Shown piece after piece: positions 46,144 to 61,994 of a stretch of DNA of 64,000 nucleotides. This stretch comes from Luteibacter sp. OK325. Its GTDB lineage: Bacteria; Pseudomonadota; Gammaproteobacteria; Xanthomonadales; Rhodanobacteraceae. A model generated the notes under the pieces. The model saw only the letters and a program-made list of their open reading frames with translations. It searched no databases and was not told the DNA's origin. A program made the translations under genes and the position numbers. The first letter of the stretch is position 1. Every line of letters begins with the position of its first letter. The stretch is from assembly GCF_003050935.1 (NCBI RefSeq), contig NZ_QAOX01000006.1, forward strand, positions 247,081-311,080. Direction: 5' to 3'.

Positions 46144-46521
46144 ATGGACCTCTCGTTCGAGCACCCTGGCGAGTACCTCTTCGTGCGCCGGGTCGGCGCG
46201 GACACGGTCACCATCGTCGACCGCGACTTCCACAAGAGCCTCCTGCTGACGCCTGAAAAGGTCGTCGAGGACTGGCCGGTGACCGACGCGAAGCAGCTCA
46301 CCCTGGACGATGTCGCCCTGATCGCCGCCCTGAAGCCCGAGCTGGTCATCATCGGCACCGGCGAACGCCAGGTCTTCCCGCCGGCCGAGGTCATGGCCGG
46401 CTTCCTGCGCCAGGGCATCGGCGTCGAGGCGATGACCAACGGCTCGGCCGCACGCACTTATAGCCTTCTGGCCGGCGAGGGCCGCAAGGTCCTGGCGGCC
46501 TTCATCCTGCCCCAGGGGTAA
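46144..46521 (+). CDS. Mth938-like domain-containing protein (DUF498)
   Basis: A 125-residue protein whose second half has the family's '[20 protein letters not shown]' and '[20 protein letters not shown]'. This fold occurs in bacteria and in mitochondrial NDUFAF3, a complex I assembly factor; the bacterial role is unknown. It starts 6 bases after yhbY and is probably co-transcribed with it. Confidence 0.9.
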   Translation: MDLSFEHPGEYLFVRRVGADTVTIVDRDFHKSLLLTPEKVVEDWPVTDAKQLTLDDVALIAALKPELVIIGTGERQVFPPAEVMAGFLRQGIGVEAMTNGSAARTYSLLAGEGRKVLAAFILPQG

Positions 46522-46528
46522 GCGAGCC

Positions 46529-47458
46529 ATGCGCATTCTCGTCCTCGGCGCCGGCGGCACCGGTGGTTATTTCGGCGGTCGTCTGAGCCAGAGTGGCGCG
46601 GATGTGACCTTCCTGGTCCGGCCGGCCCGGGCAGCGGCGCTGGACGCCACGGGCCTGGTCATCAAGAGCCCTTTTGGCGACGCCAACCTGACGGTAAAGC
46701 ACGTCACCGCCGATACCGTCGCGGCGGCGGGCGCCTTCGACCTCGTGCTGCTCTCGTGCAAGGCCTACGACCTGCACTCGGCCATCGAGGCGATCGACCC
46801 GGCGGTCGGCGAAGCCACCGCTATCCTTCCGGTCCTCAACGGCCTGGCTCACTACCCCGTGCTAGACAAGCGCTTCGGTCCGGACCGGGTCATCGGCGGC
46901 ATGTGCGTGATCAGCGCGGCGAAGGGTCCGGCCGGCGAAATCCTCCATTTCGGCAACGGGGCGTCGGTGACCTTCGGCGAGCGTGCCGGCGGCGACCATG
47001 ACGGCCGTTGTGCCGCCATCGCCAACGCCTTCGCCACGGCGAACGTCGACCACACGCACTCAGCCGATATCGAGCGCGACCTCTGGGCCAAGTTCTCTTT
47101 CCTTGCCACGCTTGCCGGGGCGACGTGCCTGTTCCGCGCCAGCGTCGGCGACATCGTCGCTACGAACGATGGTCGCCAGCTCACCGAGCAGATGTATGAG
47201 GAATGCCTGGCAGTGGCCCGCGCTTCCGGCCATGCCGTACCGGACAATGCCCGCGCTTTCGCCTGGAAAACCCTGACACAGGAAGGCTCGCCGCTGACCG
47301 CCTCCATGCTCCGCGACCTGGAATCGGGGCAGCGCATCGAGGCCGACCATATTGTCGGCGACATGCTCCGTCGTGCACAGGATGCGGGGATCAAGGCGCC
47401 GATGCTCGAGGTGGCATTCGCGCACCTGCAGGCGTTTGAGATTCGCAGCAAGCGCTAA
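46529..47458 (+). CDS. panE: 2-dehydropantoate 2-reductase family protein
   Basis: A 309-residue protein with the NADP motif '[15 protein letters not shown]', the lysine-bearing '[16 protein letters not shown]', '[16 protein letters not shown]' and the C-terminal helix '[20 protein letters not shown]' carrying the conserved Ser and Glu. The family reduces ketopantoate to pantoate for coenzyme A. Paralogues with other 2-keto acid substrates exist, so panE is the likely but unproven identity. It is third in the yhbY operon, with the tandem palindromic repeats after it. Confidence 0.88.
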   Translation: MRILVLGAGGTGGYFGGRLSQSGADVTFLVRPARAAALDATGLVIKSPFGDANLTVKHVTADTVAAAGAFDLVLLSCKAYDLHSAIEAIDPAVGEATAILPVLNGLAHYPVLDKRFGPDRVIGGMCVISAAKGPAGEILHFGNGASVTFGERAGGDHDGRCAAIANAFATANVDHTHSADIERDLWAKFSFLATLAGATCLFRASVGDIVATNDGRQLTEQMYEECLAVARASGHAVPDNARAFAWKTLTQEGSPLTASMLRDLESGQRIEADHIVGDMLRRAQDAGIKAPMLEVAFAHLQAFEIRSKR

Positions 47459-47474
47459 GGCCGAGCGAGCTTTT

Positions 47475-47498
47475 TGTAGGAGCCGATTCATCGGCGAG
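47475..47498. repeat. Single arm of the palindromic repeat
   Basis: TGTAGGAGCCGATTCATCGGCGAG arm, 16 bases past the panE-like stop. Confidence 0.85.
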
Positions 47499-47572
47499 CT
47501 CTTCTTCCGGCCTTGGTGTGGACTGAGGCCAGCGACCTGAAGGAGGCGCTGCTGCGCAGCGCGTTTATTTGC

Positions 47573-47674
47573 CATTCGCCGATGAATCGGCTCCCACATG
47601 GTCTTACATTCGCCGATGAATCGGCTCCCACATGGTCTTACATTCGCCGATGAATCGGCTCCTACCGAGCGAGG
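47573..47674. repeat. 34-bp tandem repeat built on the palindromic arm (about 2.7 units)
   Basis: Units begin at 47573, 47607 and 47641, exactly 34 bases apart. The first two are identical (CATTCGCCGATGAATCGGCT, then CCCACATGGTCTTA). The third matches for about 24 bases and ends in CTCCTAC. The tandem copies sit between convergent genes. Confidence 0.9.
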
Positions 47675-47683
47675 TCCGCCCGC

Positions 47684-48709
47684 CTATTTGGCGGGCAAAT
47701 ACTGCAGGGGGTCGACCGGGTTGCCGTCGCGGCGGATCTGGAACTGGAGTTCGTCGCGCGTCGCGCCGCTCGAGCCCATTTCCGCTACCGCCTGGCCAGC
47801 TTTCACCTTCTCGCCTTCCTTTACCAGTCGCTTTCGGTTGTGGCCGTAGGCGGAGAGGAAGCTGTCGCTGTGCTTGATGATGACCAGCTCGCCATAGCCG
47901 ACCAGGCCATTGCCGCTGTAGACGACGACACCGTCGGCCGCCGAGCGCACCGGGTCGCCGGCCTTGCCGCCGATCTCGATACCGGGAATGGCGTCACTCG
48001 ATGAAAACTTCTTCAACATCGTGCCGTCGGCAGGCCAACGCCAGGCGATGCCGCCCGCGTTGCGCGACGCGCCGCTGGTAACGATAGGCGTCGCCGCCGG
48101 GGGGTTCTCCACAGGCGCGGGTACCGGGGAGGGCACTGGCGCAGACGCATTCGCGCCGCCCGGCGGCGGGACTGGAACCGGAACCGGCACGGGGACCACG
48201 GATTCCGCAGGCTTGCCGGCCACGACCACAGGCGTGTTCGTCGTGGTTGCGGGTGCCGGCACGGCAGGGGGCGCCACATCGGCCTCAGTCACGCTCTGGA
48301 AGGCAGGCTGTGTCGGCGGAGGTGTCGCATGCGGCGTGCTGCCGCTGGGTGGCGGCGCCGCAACGACCACGGGAGCGGCGTGCGACGGAGCCGGCTTGGT
48401 CTCGTGCCCCTGCGGCGACAGCCGCAGGTCCTGCCCGGGCCAGATGGTGTACGGCGAAGCGATGCCGTTCCAACTGGCCAGGTCGCGGAAATCCACCTTA
48501 TTGCGGAAAGCGATGCTGTAGAGCGTGTCGCCCTTCATGACCCGGTAGCTGCCGCCCGGGGGCGCCGGGGAAGGCGTAGCGGTATGCGTCGGCGCATAGC
48601 CACCCGGGCTTCGCGTGACGACGACGGAACTACGCGTGACATCACAACCGGCCAGGACCACGGCGGCCGACAGCACGCCCGCCAGGGCGAGCGGACGAAT
48701 CATGAGCAT
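47684..48709 (-). CDS. nlpD: LysM/M23 murein hydrolase activator, NlpD-like lipoprotein
   Basis: ATG 48709 gives 341 residues with a lipobox VLAGC. One LysM domain follows ('YRVMKGDTLYSIAFRNKVDF'), then a Pro/Ala/Val-rich linker of about 130 residues and a LytM (M23) domain at the C-terminus ('IEIGGKAGDPVRSAADGVVV' and 'ELQFQIRRDGNPVDPLQYL'). The usual final zinc ligand in L-H-F is Gln (LQF), and the first is replaced in 'GIEIGG', so it should be catalytically dead, as expected for amidase activators such as NlpD/EnvC. It is last in the surE-pcm-yqaA-nlpD series; no rpoS follows. Confidence 0.92.
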   Translation of the reverse strand: MLMIRPLALAGVLSAAVVLAGCDVTRSSVVVTRSPGGYAPTHTATPSPAPPGGSYRVMKGDTLYSIAFRNKVDFRDLASWNGIASPYTIWPGQDLRLSPQGHETKPAPSHAAPVVVAAPPPSGSTPHATPPPTQPAFQSVTEADVAPPAVPAPATTTNTPVVVAGKPAESVVPVPVPVPVPPPGGANASAPVPSPVPAPVENPPAATPIVTSGASRNAGGIAWRWPADGTMLKKFSSSDAIPGIEIGGKAGDPVRSAADGVVVYSGNGLVGYGELVIIKHSDSFLSAYGHNRKRLVKEGEKVKAGQAVAEMGSSGATRDELQFQIRRDGNPVDPLQYLPAK

Positions 48710-48732
48710 CGCGGATTTCCTTTCACGGGCAC

Positions 48733-49341
48733 TCATCGCAGCAGGAACCACCAGACGGCCAGGAGGACGACTGCCACGATAGCAGCCCAACCTATCCACT
48801 CTATGTGTTTATGCAGGACCCGCTCCGCGCGTTCACCGAACAGCCGGACGAGCAACGCCAGCAGCCAGACCCGCTTGCCGCGGCCAATGAGTACGCAGAG
48901 CAGGAAGGGCAACAGCGGCACGCCGACGATGCCGGCGGCCCAGGTCACGAACTTCATCGGCACCACGGGCTGCAGAGCCGCCATCGCGAGCACGACGTAC
49001 AGCGCGAACGAATGTGAGGCCATGTCGGCTTGCAGGCTGGCGACGCCCTTTTCGATCGGCGCGAGCAGATGCATCGAGTCGAGCAGCGGCTTCAGTGCCT
49101 CGTAGGCATAGTGGCCGAGCATGTAGCCGACCACCGAACCTGCCAGCGAAAACAGCAGGCTCCAGTTCGCATAGCGGAATGCCTTGCGCGGCTCGGCCAG
49201 CATCATCGGCGCGAGCATCACTTCGGGCATGATCGGGAAAATGAACGCTTCGACGAAGGACAGGCCTGCGAGGTAGCGGACCGCATGACGATGGCGTGCC
49301 CAGACGATGGCGCGTTCGTAGAGCGAAGCGAACATCCGCAT
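48733..49341 (-). CDS. yqaA: YqaA family (DedA/SNARE-associated-like) membrane protein
   Basis: A 202-residue inner-membrane protein: 'RYLAGLSFVEAFIFPIMPEV' at the N-terminus, a reentrant-like 'ANWSLLFSLAGSVVGYMLGH', 'FVTWAAGIVGVPLLPFLLCV' and a C-terminal TM ('WIGWAAIVAVVLLAVWWF'). The 'E.F..P..PE..L.P' motif is typical of the YqaA branch of the DedA superfamily, which is linked to phospholipid transport. It lies between pcm and nlpD, a frequent arrangement in Xanthomonadales. Confidence 0.88.
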   Translation of the reverse strand: MRMFASLYERAIVWARHRHAVRYLAGLSFVEAFIFPIMPEVMLAPMMLAEPRKAFRYANWSLLFSLAGSVVGYMLGHYAYEALKPLLDSMHLLAPIEKGVASLQADMASHSFALYVVLAMAALQPVVPMKFVTWAAGIVGVPLLPFLLCVLIGRGKRVWLLALLVRLFGERAERVLHKHIEWIGWAAIVAVVLLAVWWFLLR

Positions 49342-49370
49342 TCAGCGGGTTTCCCTGTAGTGGAGGCGCA

Positions 49371-50054
49371 TCAACCGATGCCGCCGAGTAAGGGCACGAA
49401 ACTGACCGCGCCCAGTTCTTCCCGGATCACTTCGCCGTCTTCGCCCTTGCGCAGGCGCAACAACACTTGCTGGCTCGGGCCGCCCACCGGGGCGACAAGT
49501 ATCCCGCCCGGCTTGAGTTGGTCGAGTAGTTTCATCGGCACGCGATCGCCGGCGGCGGTGAGGATGATGGCGTCGAACGGTGCGTCCGACTCCCAACCCA
49601 GCTTGCCGTCGTCGTGGCGCGAGCGGAGGTTTTCGATTCCAAGCTGACGGAACCGGCGGCGCGCCTGGCGCAGCAGCTCTTCGATCCGCTCCACCGTATA
49701 GACCGTGGTCACGATGCCGGCGAGCACGGCAGCCTGGTAGCCAGAGCCCGTGCCGATTTCGAGCACGCGCTCGGGTACGCCGTGTTCGATCAGCGCCTCG
49801 GTCATGCGGGCGACGATCCAGGGCTGGGAAATGGTCTGGCCATGCCCGATCGGTAGTGCGGTGTTTTCATAGGCGCGCGAATGCAACGCCTGGTCGATGA
49901 AGTGATGTCGCGGCAGTTGCCGGATGACTTCGAGGACGCGGTCGTCGCGAATACCTTCCTCGACCAGCTTCGCGACCAGGCGGTCGCGCGCGCGCTGCGA
50001 GGTCATCCCCTCGCCGCGTAGGGCCGAGGCTGGCAGGGCATGCAGGTTCACCAC
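49371..50054 (-). CDS. pcm: Protein-L-isoaspartate O-methyltransferase
   Basis: A 227-residue enzyme with the PCMT signatures '[19 protein letters not shown]', '[19 protein letters not shown]' and '[13 protein letters not shown]'. It repairs isoaspartate in aged proteins using SAM. The surE stop (50056-50058) is next to its GTG start (50054, or 50051); a later ATG before '[10 protein letters not shown]' is possible. Translational coupling to surE is likely. Confidence 0.95.
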   Translation of the reverse strand: MVNLHALPASALRGEGMTSQRARDRLVAKLVEEGIRDDRVLEVIRQLPRHHFIDQALHSRAYENTALPIGHGQTISQPWIVARMTEALIEHGVPERVLEIGTGSGYQAAVLAGIVTTVYTVERIEELLRQARRRFRQLGIENLRSRHDDGKLGWESDAPFDAIILTAAGDRVPMKLLDQLKPGGILVAPVGGPSQQVLLRLRKGEDGEVIREELGAVSFVPLLGGIG

Positions 50055-50055
50055 T

Positions 50056-50838
50056 TCAGGCCGCCTCCTCGTTACCCATCGCCGAAGACAGCGGGAGCAT
50101 CCAGCTGCTGACTTTTTCCAGCGCCTGGAAACGGGTCAGGTCGGTGTGGATCGGGGTGACCGACACGAAGCCGCGGCTGACCGCGTTGAAATCGGTGCCG
50201 GGGCCGGCATCGTCGATTTCGCCCGGTGGCCCGATCCACCACATGGTGCGGCCGCGCGGATCTTCGGTGCGGATGGCCGGCGCCGCGCGATGGCGCTTGC
50301 CCAGCCGGGTGACCTCGAAACCGCGAATGTCTTCCCACGGGAGGTCGGGCACGTTCACATTGAGAATGGTGTCGGCCGGGAGCGGGTCGACGATCAGGCG
50401 ACGCATGATCATGAGTACCGCGCTTGCCGCCGAATCGAAGTGACGGCCGGAGCCCTCCTTCGTGACCAGGGAAACGGCGATAGCGGGAAGACCGAGGAAG
50501 CGCCCTTCCATAGCGGCCGAGACCGTGCCGGAGTAGATGACATCGTCACCGAGGTTGGCGACATTGTTGATGCCGGAGACGACGATGTCGGTCTCGTGGT
50601 CAAGCATGCCCGCCAGCGCGAGGTGGACGCAGTCCGTCGGCGTGCCTGCGACGCGGTAGAACCCGTTCTCCATGCGATTGGCCCGGATAGGGGCATCGAG
50701 GGTGAGCGAATTGCTCGCGCCGGAGCGATCGCGGTCAGGGGCGACCACGGTCACCGTGCCGAACTCGGCCAGGCGCCCGGCAAGGATCCGGATGCCCGGA
50801 GCCTCTACGCCGTCGTCGTTGCTAACCAGAACTTGCAT
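50056..50838 (-). CDS. surE: 5'/3'-nucleotidase (survival protein) SurE
   Basis: A 260-residue enzyme with the metal site '[17 protein letters not shown]' (adjacent aspartates), '[15 protein letters not shown]', '[11 protein letters not shown]' and '[20 protein letters not shown]'. It dephosphorylates nucleoside 5'- and 3'-monophosphates, aiding stationary-phase survival. First gene of the surE-pcm-yqaA-nlpD operon; divergent from the Smr gene. Confidence 0.97.
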   Translation of the reverse strand: MQVLVSNDDGVEAPGIRILAGRLAEFGTVTVVAPDRDRSGASNSLTLDAPIRANRMENGFYRVAGTPTDCVHLALAGMLDHETDIVVSGINNVANLGDDVIYSGTVSAAMEGRFLGLPAIAVSLVTKEGSGRHFDSAASAVLMIMRRLIVDPLPADTILNVNVPDLPWEDIRGFEVTRLGKRHRAAPAIRTEDPRGRTMWWIGPPGEIDDAGPGTDFNAVSRGFVSVTPIHTDLTRFQALEKVSSWMLPLSSAMGNEEAA

Positions 50839-50953
50839 GCTGATCCAGATCGAAAATCGGGTGCGGCGACCCTATATCTACCAGGTCGCCCGACCTGTCC
50901 AAGTCTACCGGAGCGGGCAGCGGGATTCACGAAACGCGGCTAGGATGAGGGTA

Positions 50954-51496
50954 ATGAAGCGACGCGCGCCACCTCTTCTTGACGACGACAGCCGGCTCTT
51001 TCGGGAGGCGATCGGCGACGTTCGGCCCATGGCGCCCGTCGAGTCGCTGCCTGAGCGCCCGCGCCCCGAACCGTATCCGCACATGCGCGACGCCGATGAG
51101 GCCGCCGTACCAGCGGAATCGCTGCTGTTCGACTACGACCCCGCCGACCTGGAAGTGGGCGAAGAGCTGTCGTACCTGCGTGACGGCTACCCGCCGAAAC
51201 TGCTCAAGCAACTCAAGCGCGGGCAGTTCAGCATCCAGGCCGACGTGGACCTGCACCAGATGAACGCCGCCGCGGCACAGATGACGATCGCCGAGTTCCT
51301 CGCCGAATGTCGCCACGACGGTATCCGTTGTGTGCGGATCATCCACGGCAAAGGCTTGCGCTCCAGGGCCGCGGGTCCGGTGCTGAAGGGCCTGACCGAC
51401 CGCCTGCTGCGGCGGCGCGATGACGTGGTGGCGTTTGCCTCCGCCCGGCCAATGCAGGGTGGCACCGGCGCGGTCGTCGTCCTGCTCAAAGGCTGA
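50954..51496 (+). CDS. Smr/MutS2-C-terminal domain protein (YdaL/SmrA type)
   Basis: ATG 50954 (GAGG upstream; 50945 is an alternative) gives 180 residues. A disordered N-terminus leads to 'GEELSYLRDGYPPKLLKQLK' and the Smr domain: 'DVDLHQMNAAAAQMTIAEFL', the 'IIHGKGLRS' motif and 'MQGGTGAVVVLLK'. Stand-alone Smr proteins are DNA or RNA nicking endonucleases. Here the first motif is DLHQMN where DLHG(x)T is usual. Divergent from surE. Confidence 0.9.
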   Translation: MKRRAPPLLDDDSRLFREAIGDVRPMAPVESLPERPRPEPYPHMRDADEAAVPAESLLFDYDPADLEVGEELSYLRDGYPPKLLKQLKRGQFSIQADVDLHQMNAAAAQMTIAEFLAECRHDGIRCVRIIHGKGLRSRAAGPVLKGLTDRLLRRRDDVVAFASARPMQGGTGAVVVLLKG

Positions 51497-51510
51497 GTCT
51501 GCGGCATTTC

Positions 51511-51681
51511 TGTAGGAGCCGATTCATCGGCGATCCCGCGGCAGCGGGTCCGGTTACGGCTAGCACCCATTCGCCGATGAATCGGCTCCTACAGAAAACC
51601 TGCGCAGGCCTTGTGTGGGAGCCGCTTCAGCGGCGATAGCCAGGTTGCCTCGAGGCCATCGCCGCTGAAGCGGCTCCCACA
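51511..51681. repeat. Double composite palindromic element
   Basis: Two inverted composites in series: first a GATTCATC-arm pair around the core GATCCCGCGGCAGCGGG, then a GCTTCAGC-arm pair around a shorter, GC-rich core. It lies between the convergent Smr and truD genes and ends 5 bases from the truD stop. Confidence 0.85.
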
Positions 51682-51686
51682 AGGAG

Positions 51687-52703
51687 TTACACGGTCGCGG
51701 CCACTTCCCGAAGAACCGTCGTCGCATAGGCCCCCGCCGGCAGCCCGAACGACACCTCCAGCGCGCCGTCATCCAGCCAGCGCCATGCCAGATCGCGCGG
51801 CAGTAACCGCAGCGCCCGGCGCTCCTGGTCCATCCGTGCCCCAGCCAGCCCCTTCGCCAGGTCCTCATCACGTGCGGCCACCGCACGCTCGAGTTCACCG
51901 ACGGCACCGGTGCTCGGCGGCTCGCCATCGCCCCACAACGGCCCCGACGGATGGATATCGAAGCGCGCGAGACGCTCGGCCAGCGTGTCGTTGAACTCTT
52001 CCGGCCCGAACCACGAGCGCGAGCCCTCCAATGACCAGATTTCACCATCCATCGGCGCGTCCCACTGCCCTGCCCCGACGCGCTCCGCCAGCACGCCATT
52101 GAAGATGTGCGAGCGCGCGGCCGAGAGCAGGATGGAACGTTTGTCGCGATCGACGCGGCGACCGCCGAACATCTGCTTCGCTTGCGCCACGTTGTTGCCG
52201 CCGAGACCGAATCGCTGCTCGCCGAAGTAATTGGGCACGCCACGCTTCGCCATGGCGGCGAGCCGTTCCTCGGCGGCGGCACGATCACCCTCCACTTCAC
52301 GCAGCACCAGCACGAAGCGGTTGCCGCGCAGCGCACCCCGCTTGATCTTGCGCGAATGGCGACCCGCCGAAAGGATCTTCATGTCCTCGGACGGCAAGGC
52401 CGACCAGTCCGGATCGGCCTTGCCAGGCAGGTGCACGGTAAACACCTGGCGCGTAACCGCGTGGCGATCCTTCATTCCCGCATAGCCGACATTCATCGGC
52501 TGGATGCCGGCGAACTTCGCCAGTTCGCGCGCCACCCACTCCGTGTTAGCACCGCGTTTTTCGACCAGCAGGAAGGCATGCTCGCCGGCGCCGTCGGCCT
52601 CATAGCCGAGGATTTCCTCGACGAAGAAATCCTCGGGCGCCGAGCGCAGTCGGCCACGCAGCGGCGGTGCGCCGAAGGCGAAAGGTAGTTCGTTGTCTGT
52701 CAT
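51687..52703 (-). CDS. truD: tRNA pseudouridine(13) synthase
   Basis: A 338-residue enzyme with TruD features: 'RLRSAPEDFFVEEILGYEAD', the catalytic aspartate region 'GYAGMKDRHAVTRQVFTV', 'GVPNYFGEQRFGLGGNN' and 'LYxDGE'-like 'WGDGEPPSTGAVG'. It isomerises U13 of tRNA-Glu. It follows mgtE by 13 bases on the same strand, with ispF and ispD upstream; in E. coli truD lies between ispF and surE. Confidence 0.96.
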   Translation of the reverse strand: MTDNELPFAFGAPPLRGRLRSAPEDFFVEEILGYEADGAGEHAFLLVEKRGANTEWVARELAKFAGIQPMNVGYAGMKDRHAVTRQVFTVHLPGKADPDWSALPSEDMKILSAGRHSRKIKRGALRGNRFVLVLREVEGDRAAAEERLAAMAKRGVPNYFGEQRFGLGGNNVAQAKQMFGGRRVDRDKRSILLSAARSHIFNGVLAERVGAGQWDAPMDGEIWSLEGSRSWFGPEEFNDTLAERLARFDIHPSGPLWGDGEPPSTGAVGELERAVAARDEDLAKGLAGARMDQERRALRLLPRDLAWRWLDDGALEVSFGLPAGAYATTVLREVAATV

Positions 52704-52716
52704 GTCTTACGGCCTT

Positions 52717-54144
52717 CTAGAGCAGGAAAATCGTCGCCAGCCCCAGGAAAATGAAGAAACCGCCGCTATCGGTCACGGCGGTGATGAGCACGCTGGAGCC
52801 CAGCGCGGGATCGCGACCGAGCTTGATCATCAGCATGGGAATGCCCACGCCCATGAAGGCCGCGAGCAGGAGATTCAGTGTCATGGCGGCGGTCATGACC
52901 AGGCCGAGCGCGGGGTTGCCGTAGAGCAGCCACGCCGCGATACCGATGGCGCCGCCCCAGACCACGCCGTTGAACAGGGACACGCCGAGTTCCTTCCGCC
53001 ACAGCCGGCGCACCTGCGAGGTACCGACCTGCTCCAGCGCCATGGCCCGAACGATCATGGTGATGGTCTGGTTACCCGAATTACCGCCGATGCCAGCGAC
53101 GATGGGCATCAGCGCAGCTAATGCCACCAGCTTCTCGATGGAGTGTTCGAACAGGCCGATGACACGCGACGCGACGAAGGCGGTCACAAGATTAATCGCC
53201 AGCCATGCCCAGCGGTTGCGCACGGACTTCCACACGGAGGCGAAAATATCTTCCTCTTCACGCAGACCACCGCGCGAAAGCGCTTCGGTTTCGCTTTCCT
53301 CACGGATGAAGTCCAGCATCGCATCCACGGCGATACGGCCGATCAGGCGCATGCCTGCATCCACCACGGGTGCGGTGATCAGGTCGTAGCGCTCGAAGGC
53401 CTGGGCCACGTCGTAGGCGTCATCTTCAGGACGGAACGTGTTCACGTCGGGCGCCATGATCTCGCGGACCATCTTGTCCGGCGAATTCACCAGCAGCCAG
53501 TGCAGCGGCAGCACACCGGTCAGCACGCTGTCCACGTTGACCACGAAGAGTTTGTCGGTCTGCGCGGGCAATTCGTCGAAACGGCGCAGGTAACGCAGCA
53601 CCACCTCGAGGCTGATGTCCTCGCGGATGGTGACCATGTCGAAGTCCATCAGCGCGCCGACCTGGTCGTCCTCATAGGACATGGCGGCCTGTACGCGCTC
53701 ACGGTCCTGCGCGTCGAGGCTGGCCATGAGTTCAGGCAGCACTTCGGTCGGCAGATCGTCGACAAGGTCGGCAAGTTCGTCCGCATCGAGCGGTTCGACA
53801 GCCGCGAGGATCTCGCGATCGTCCATGTCCGCGATGAGCGATTCGCGCACCGAGTCCGAGACTTCGAGCAGGATGTCACCGTCGCGGTCGCTGCGGATCA
53901 GCTGCCATACCGCCAGGCGATCCTGGAGTGGCAGCGATTCGAACACATCCGCCAGATCAGCCGGATGCAGGCCGTCGAGGAGTGCCTGCAGTTCCGCATC
54001 GGCCGCACCGAGGGGCGAATCATCGCGATCCGGCGCCGCGCCGGCGAATGCCAGCAGCCCTTCGCGCCGGCGCAGGAGGTCGGTAATCGCCTCCAGCCTG
54101 TCGTGAAGACGCGGCGTCGCGGTGCGTGACTCGCTCTCGCTCAT
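52717..54144 (-). CDS. mgtE: Magnesium transporter MgtE
   Basis: A 475-residue protein with the N-domain ('[20 protein letters not shown]'), two CBS domains (about 140-260, '[20 protein letters not shown]') and a C-terminal TM domain with '[20 protein letters not shown]' and '[20 protein letters not shown]', the pore-lining glycines and asparagine. It is a Mg2+-gated Mg2+ channel. Its start overlaps the end of ispF by 4 bases, so a metal transporter is inserted into the ispD-ispF-truD series. Confidence 0.96.
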   Translation of the reverse strand: MSESESRTATPRLHDRLEAITDLLRRREGLLAFAGAAPDRDDSPLGAADAELQALLDGLHPADLADVFESLPLQDRLAVWQLIRSDRDGDILLEVSDSVRESLIADMDDREILAAVEPLDADELADLVDDLPTEVLPELMASLDAQDRERVQAAMSYEDDQVGALMDFDMVTIREDISLEVVLRYLRRFDELPAQTDKLFVVNVDSVLTGVLPLHWLLVNSPDKMVREIMAPDVNTFRPEDDAYDVAQAFERYDLITAPVVDAGMRLIGRIAVDAMLDFIREESETEALSRGGLREEEDIFASVWKSVRNRWAWLAINLVTAFVASRVIGLFEHSIEKLVALAALMPIVAGIGGNSGNQTITMIVRAMALEQVGTSQVRRLWRKELGVSLFNGVVWGGAIGIAAWLLYGNPALGLVMTAAMTLNLLLAAFMGVGIPMLMIKLGRDPALGSSVLITAVTDSGGFFIFLGLATIFLL

Positions 54145-54614
54145 GACCGCTGCACCAGCACCGTCGCCAGGGCAGCGATGCCCTCGCGGCGACCGGTGAA
54201 ACCCAGGGTTTCCGTCGTCGTCGCCTTGATGCTGATGGCGTCGATGTCGACACCGAGATCGGCGGCGATCACTTCACGCATGGCCTGCGCGTGCGGGCCC
54301 ACCTTGGGTGCCTCGCAGATCACGGTGATGTCGGCATTGCCGAGCGTATAACCGCGTTCGACGAGCATGGCGGCCACGGCACGAACGAAGCTGCGGCTGT
54401 CCGCACCACGCCACTTCTCGTCCGACGGCGGAAAATGCTTGCCGATGTCGCCCAGCGCCAGCGCACCGAGCAGTGCATCGCAAAGCGCATGCAAAACGAC
54501 GTCGCCGTCCGAATGCGCAAGCACACCCTGCGAATGCGCCACGCGCACGCCGCCGAGCATCACGTGGTCGCCTTCACCGAAGGCGTGGACATCGAATCCC
54601 TGTCCGATACGCAT
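54141..54614 (-). CDS. ispF: 2-C-methyl-D-erythritol 2,4-cyclodiphosphate synthase
   Basis: A 157-residue enzyme with the family signature '[15 protein letters not shown]' (zinc ligands Asp and His), '[20 protein letters not shown]', '[19 protein letters not shown]' and '[20 protein letters not shown]'. Fifth step of the MEP isoprenoid pathway. It overlaps ispD by one base and mgtE by four. Confidence 0.98.
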   Translation of the reverse strand: MRIGQGFDVHAFGEGDHVMLGGVRVAHSQGVLAHSDGDVVLHALCDALLGALALGDIGKHFPPSDEKWRGADSRSFVRAVAAMLVERGYTLGNADITVICEAPKVGPHAQAMREVIAADLGVDIDAISIKATTTETLGFTGRREGIAALATVLVQRS

Positions 54615-55306
54615 TACCGAGTTCTCCCGAGCAGGAACTCCGCCAGCGCGAAATCCGCCGGCGTGGTCACCTTGATGTTGTCTTCCGACCCTTCCACCAG
54701 CAAGGGCATGACACCCGTGCGCTCCATCGCCATGGCCTCGTCACTGACGACGATACCGTCGGTGGCGGCAAGGCCAAGTGCATGCGCCAGCGCGCCACGC
54801 CGGAACATCTGCGGCGTGAACGCCCGCCAGCGACCTTCGCGCGGTTCGGTGGCGGTGCTGTGACAGGTGGCGTCCGCGCGCTTGAGGGTATCGCGCAAGG
54901 GCGCGCCAAGCAGGCCGCCCTCGCCCTTCCCCGCCTGCTCGATCAGGCGGGTGATGTCGTCGGCGCGCACGCACGGGCGCGCGGCGTCGTGGACGAGTAC
55001 GAAATGATCGTGCGCGACGACAGCCGGCAACGCGAGGACGCCGGCCAGCACCGAATCGCTGCGTTCGCCGCCGCCTAAGGCGACGACGAGGGGTTTGCCA
55101 CCGATGGCATCGACGGCAGAAAAATGAGGGTCGCCCGCCGCAATGACGACGACCAGCCCGGCAATGCACGGATGTGCCGCCAGGCGTTCAAGCGTGTGGT
55201 CGAGCAAGGGCCGACCGCCCAGGGCCTGGTACTGCTTCGGCCGGTCACCACCCGCCCGGACGCCTTTGCCGGCGGCCGGTACCACGCACCAGAGGGCATC
55301 CATCAC
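54614..55306 (-). CDS. ispD: 2-C-methyl-D-erythritol 4-phosphate cytidylyltransferase
   Basis: A 230-residue enzyme with the nucleotide loop '[20 protein letters not shown]', '[19 protein letters not shown]', '[16 protein letters not shown]' and '[14 protein letters not shown]'. It makes CDP-ME from MEP and CTP. It overlaps ftsB by 4 bases and ispF by one: the classic ftsB-ispD-ispF operon. Confidence 0.97.
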   Translation of the reverse strand: MMDALWCVVPAAGKGVRAGGDRPKQYQALGGRPLLDHTLERLAAHPCIAGLVVVIAAGDPHFSAVDAIGGKPLVVALGGGERSDSVLAGVLALPAVVAHDHFVLVHDAARPCVRADDITRLIEQAGKGEGGLLGAPLRDTLKRADATCHSTATEPREGRWRAFTPQMFRRGALAHALGLAATDGIVVSDEAMAMERTGVMPLLVEGSEDNIKVTTPADFALAEFLLGRTR

Positions 55307-55647
55307 TGGGTGCCGGGACCGACGGGCGGCGGGGGCGGCGGCGCACTGGTCGCCGCTCCCGGCTCGACGATCTGGTAGAACGTCTCGTTCGGCTTGATCA
55401 GGCCAAGTTCCTGGCGCGCACGCGCTTCGGTGGCCTGCTCACCATGCTTGAGATCTTCCACGTCCGCGGCAAGCGCCTGGTTGCGCTTGAGCAGCACGGC
55501 GTTCTCCTCGGTCTGTTTCTGGACCGACGCACGCAGCGAATCGACCTCGGCCATGCCCCCACCGCCGACCCACAGCTTCAGCTGCAGCGCGATGAGGATG
55601 ATGACGAGGATCAGTCCGATCCAGCGCAGGATTGCCGCGTTGCTCAA
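55303..55647 (-). CDS. ftsB: Cell division protein FtsB
   Basis: No ATG is available; the TTG at 55647, nine bases past the eno stop, starts the natural protein ('LSNAAILRWIGLILVIILIA'), 114 residues. It has a TM helix at about 8-25, a leucine-zipper-like coiled coil ('DSLRASVQKQTEENAVLLKR', 'NQALAADVEDLKHG'), the conserved 'ARQELGLIKPNETFYQIV' and a Pro-rich tail. It forms the FtsQBL complex of the divisome. Placement between eno and ispD is conserved. Confidence 0.93.
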   Translation of the reverse strand: MSNAAILRWIGLILVIILIALQLKLWVGGGGMAEVDSLRASVQKQTEENAVLLKRNQALAADVEDLKHGEQATEARARQELGLIKPNETFYQIVEPGAATSAPPPPPPVGPGTQ

Positions 55648-55655
55648 GGCACGAC

Positions 55656-57348
<1,693 letters not shown>

Positions 57349-57415
57349 CCAGCCCGTCTCCCCGGGACCTTTGCGGTCCCGCTATACCGTCAATCATACC
57401 GTTCCGGAGGAACGA

Positions 57416-61787
<4,372 letters not shown>

Positions 61788-61805
61788 TGGGTGCTCAGCT
61801 TTCCC

Positions 61806-61889
61806 TGTAGGAGCGGATTCATCGGCGATCCCGCGGCAGTGGGTCAGACTGTCGCAAGCACCCGATCGCCGATGAATCGGCTCCTACAG
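61806..61889. repeat. Composite palindromic (REP/BIME-like) element, minimal form
   Basis: The simplest complete copy: a left arm with GGATTCATCGGCGAT, the core CCCGCGGCAGTGGG to GCAAGCACCC, then the reverse-complement right arm ending CTCCTACAG. 84 bases, between the aminopeptidase and parE genes. Confidence 0.88.
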
Positions 61890-61994
61890 AAATCGCCCAC
61901 AGGAATCTCGCCAGCTGATACGCCACACCCTCAGGCTTGACCATTCCAGTGACCTGACCCCATCCTGCCCGGCTACGAACGGCCTCGATACCCC

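Noticed and set aside
45757..46560. N-terminal extension of the rlmE frame to 477 codons
   Set aside because: It runs antisense through yhbY and the Mth938-like gene; RlmE homologues begin at the ATG at 45756.
47573..47674. Possible short CRISPR array (three repeats at 34-base period)
   Set aside because: The units are contiguous and identical, with no variable spacers, and match the dispersed palindromic repeat; no cas genes nearby.
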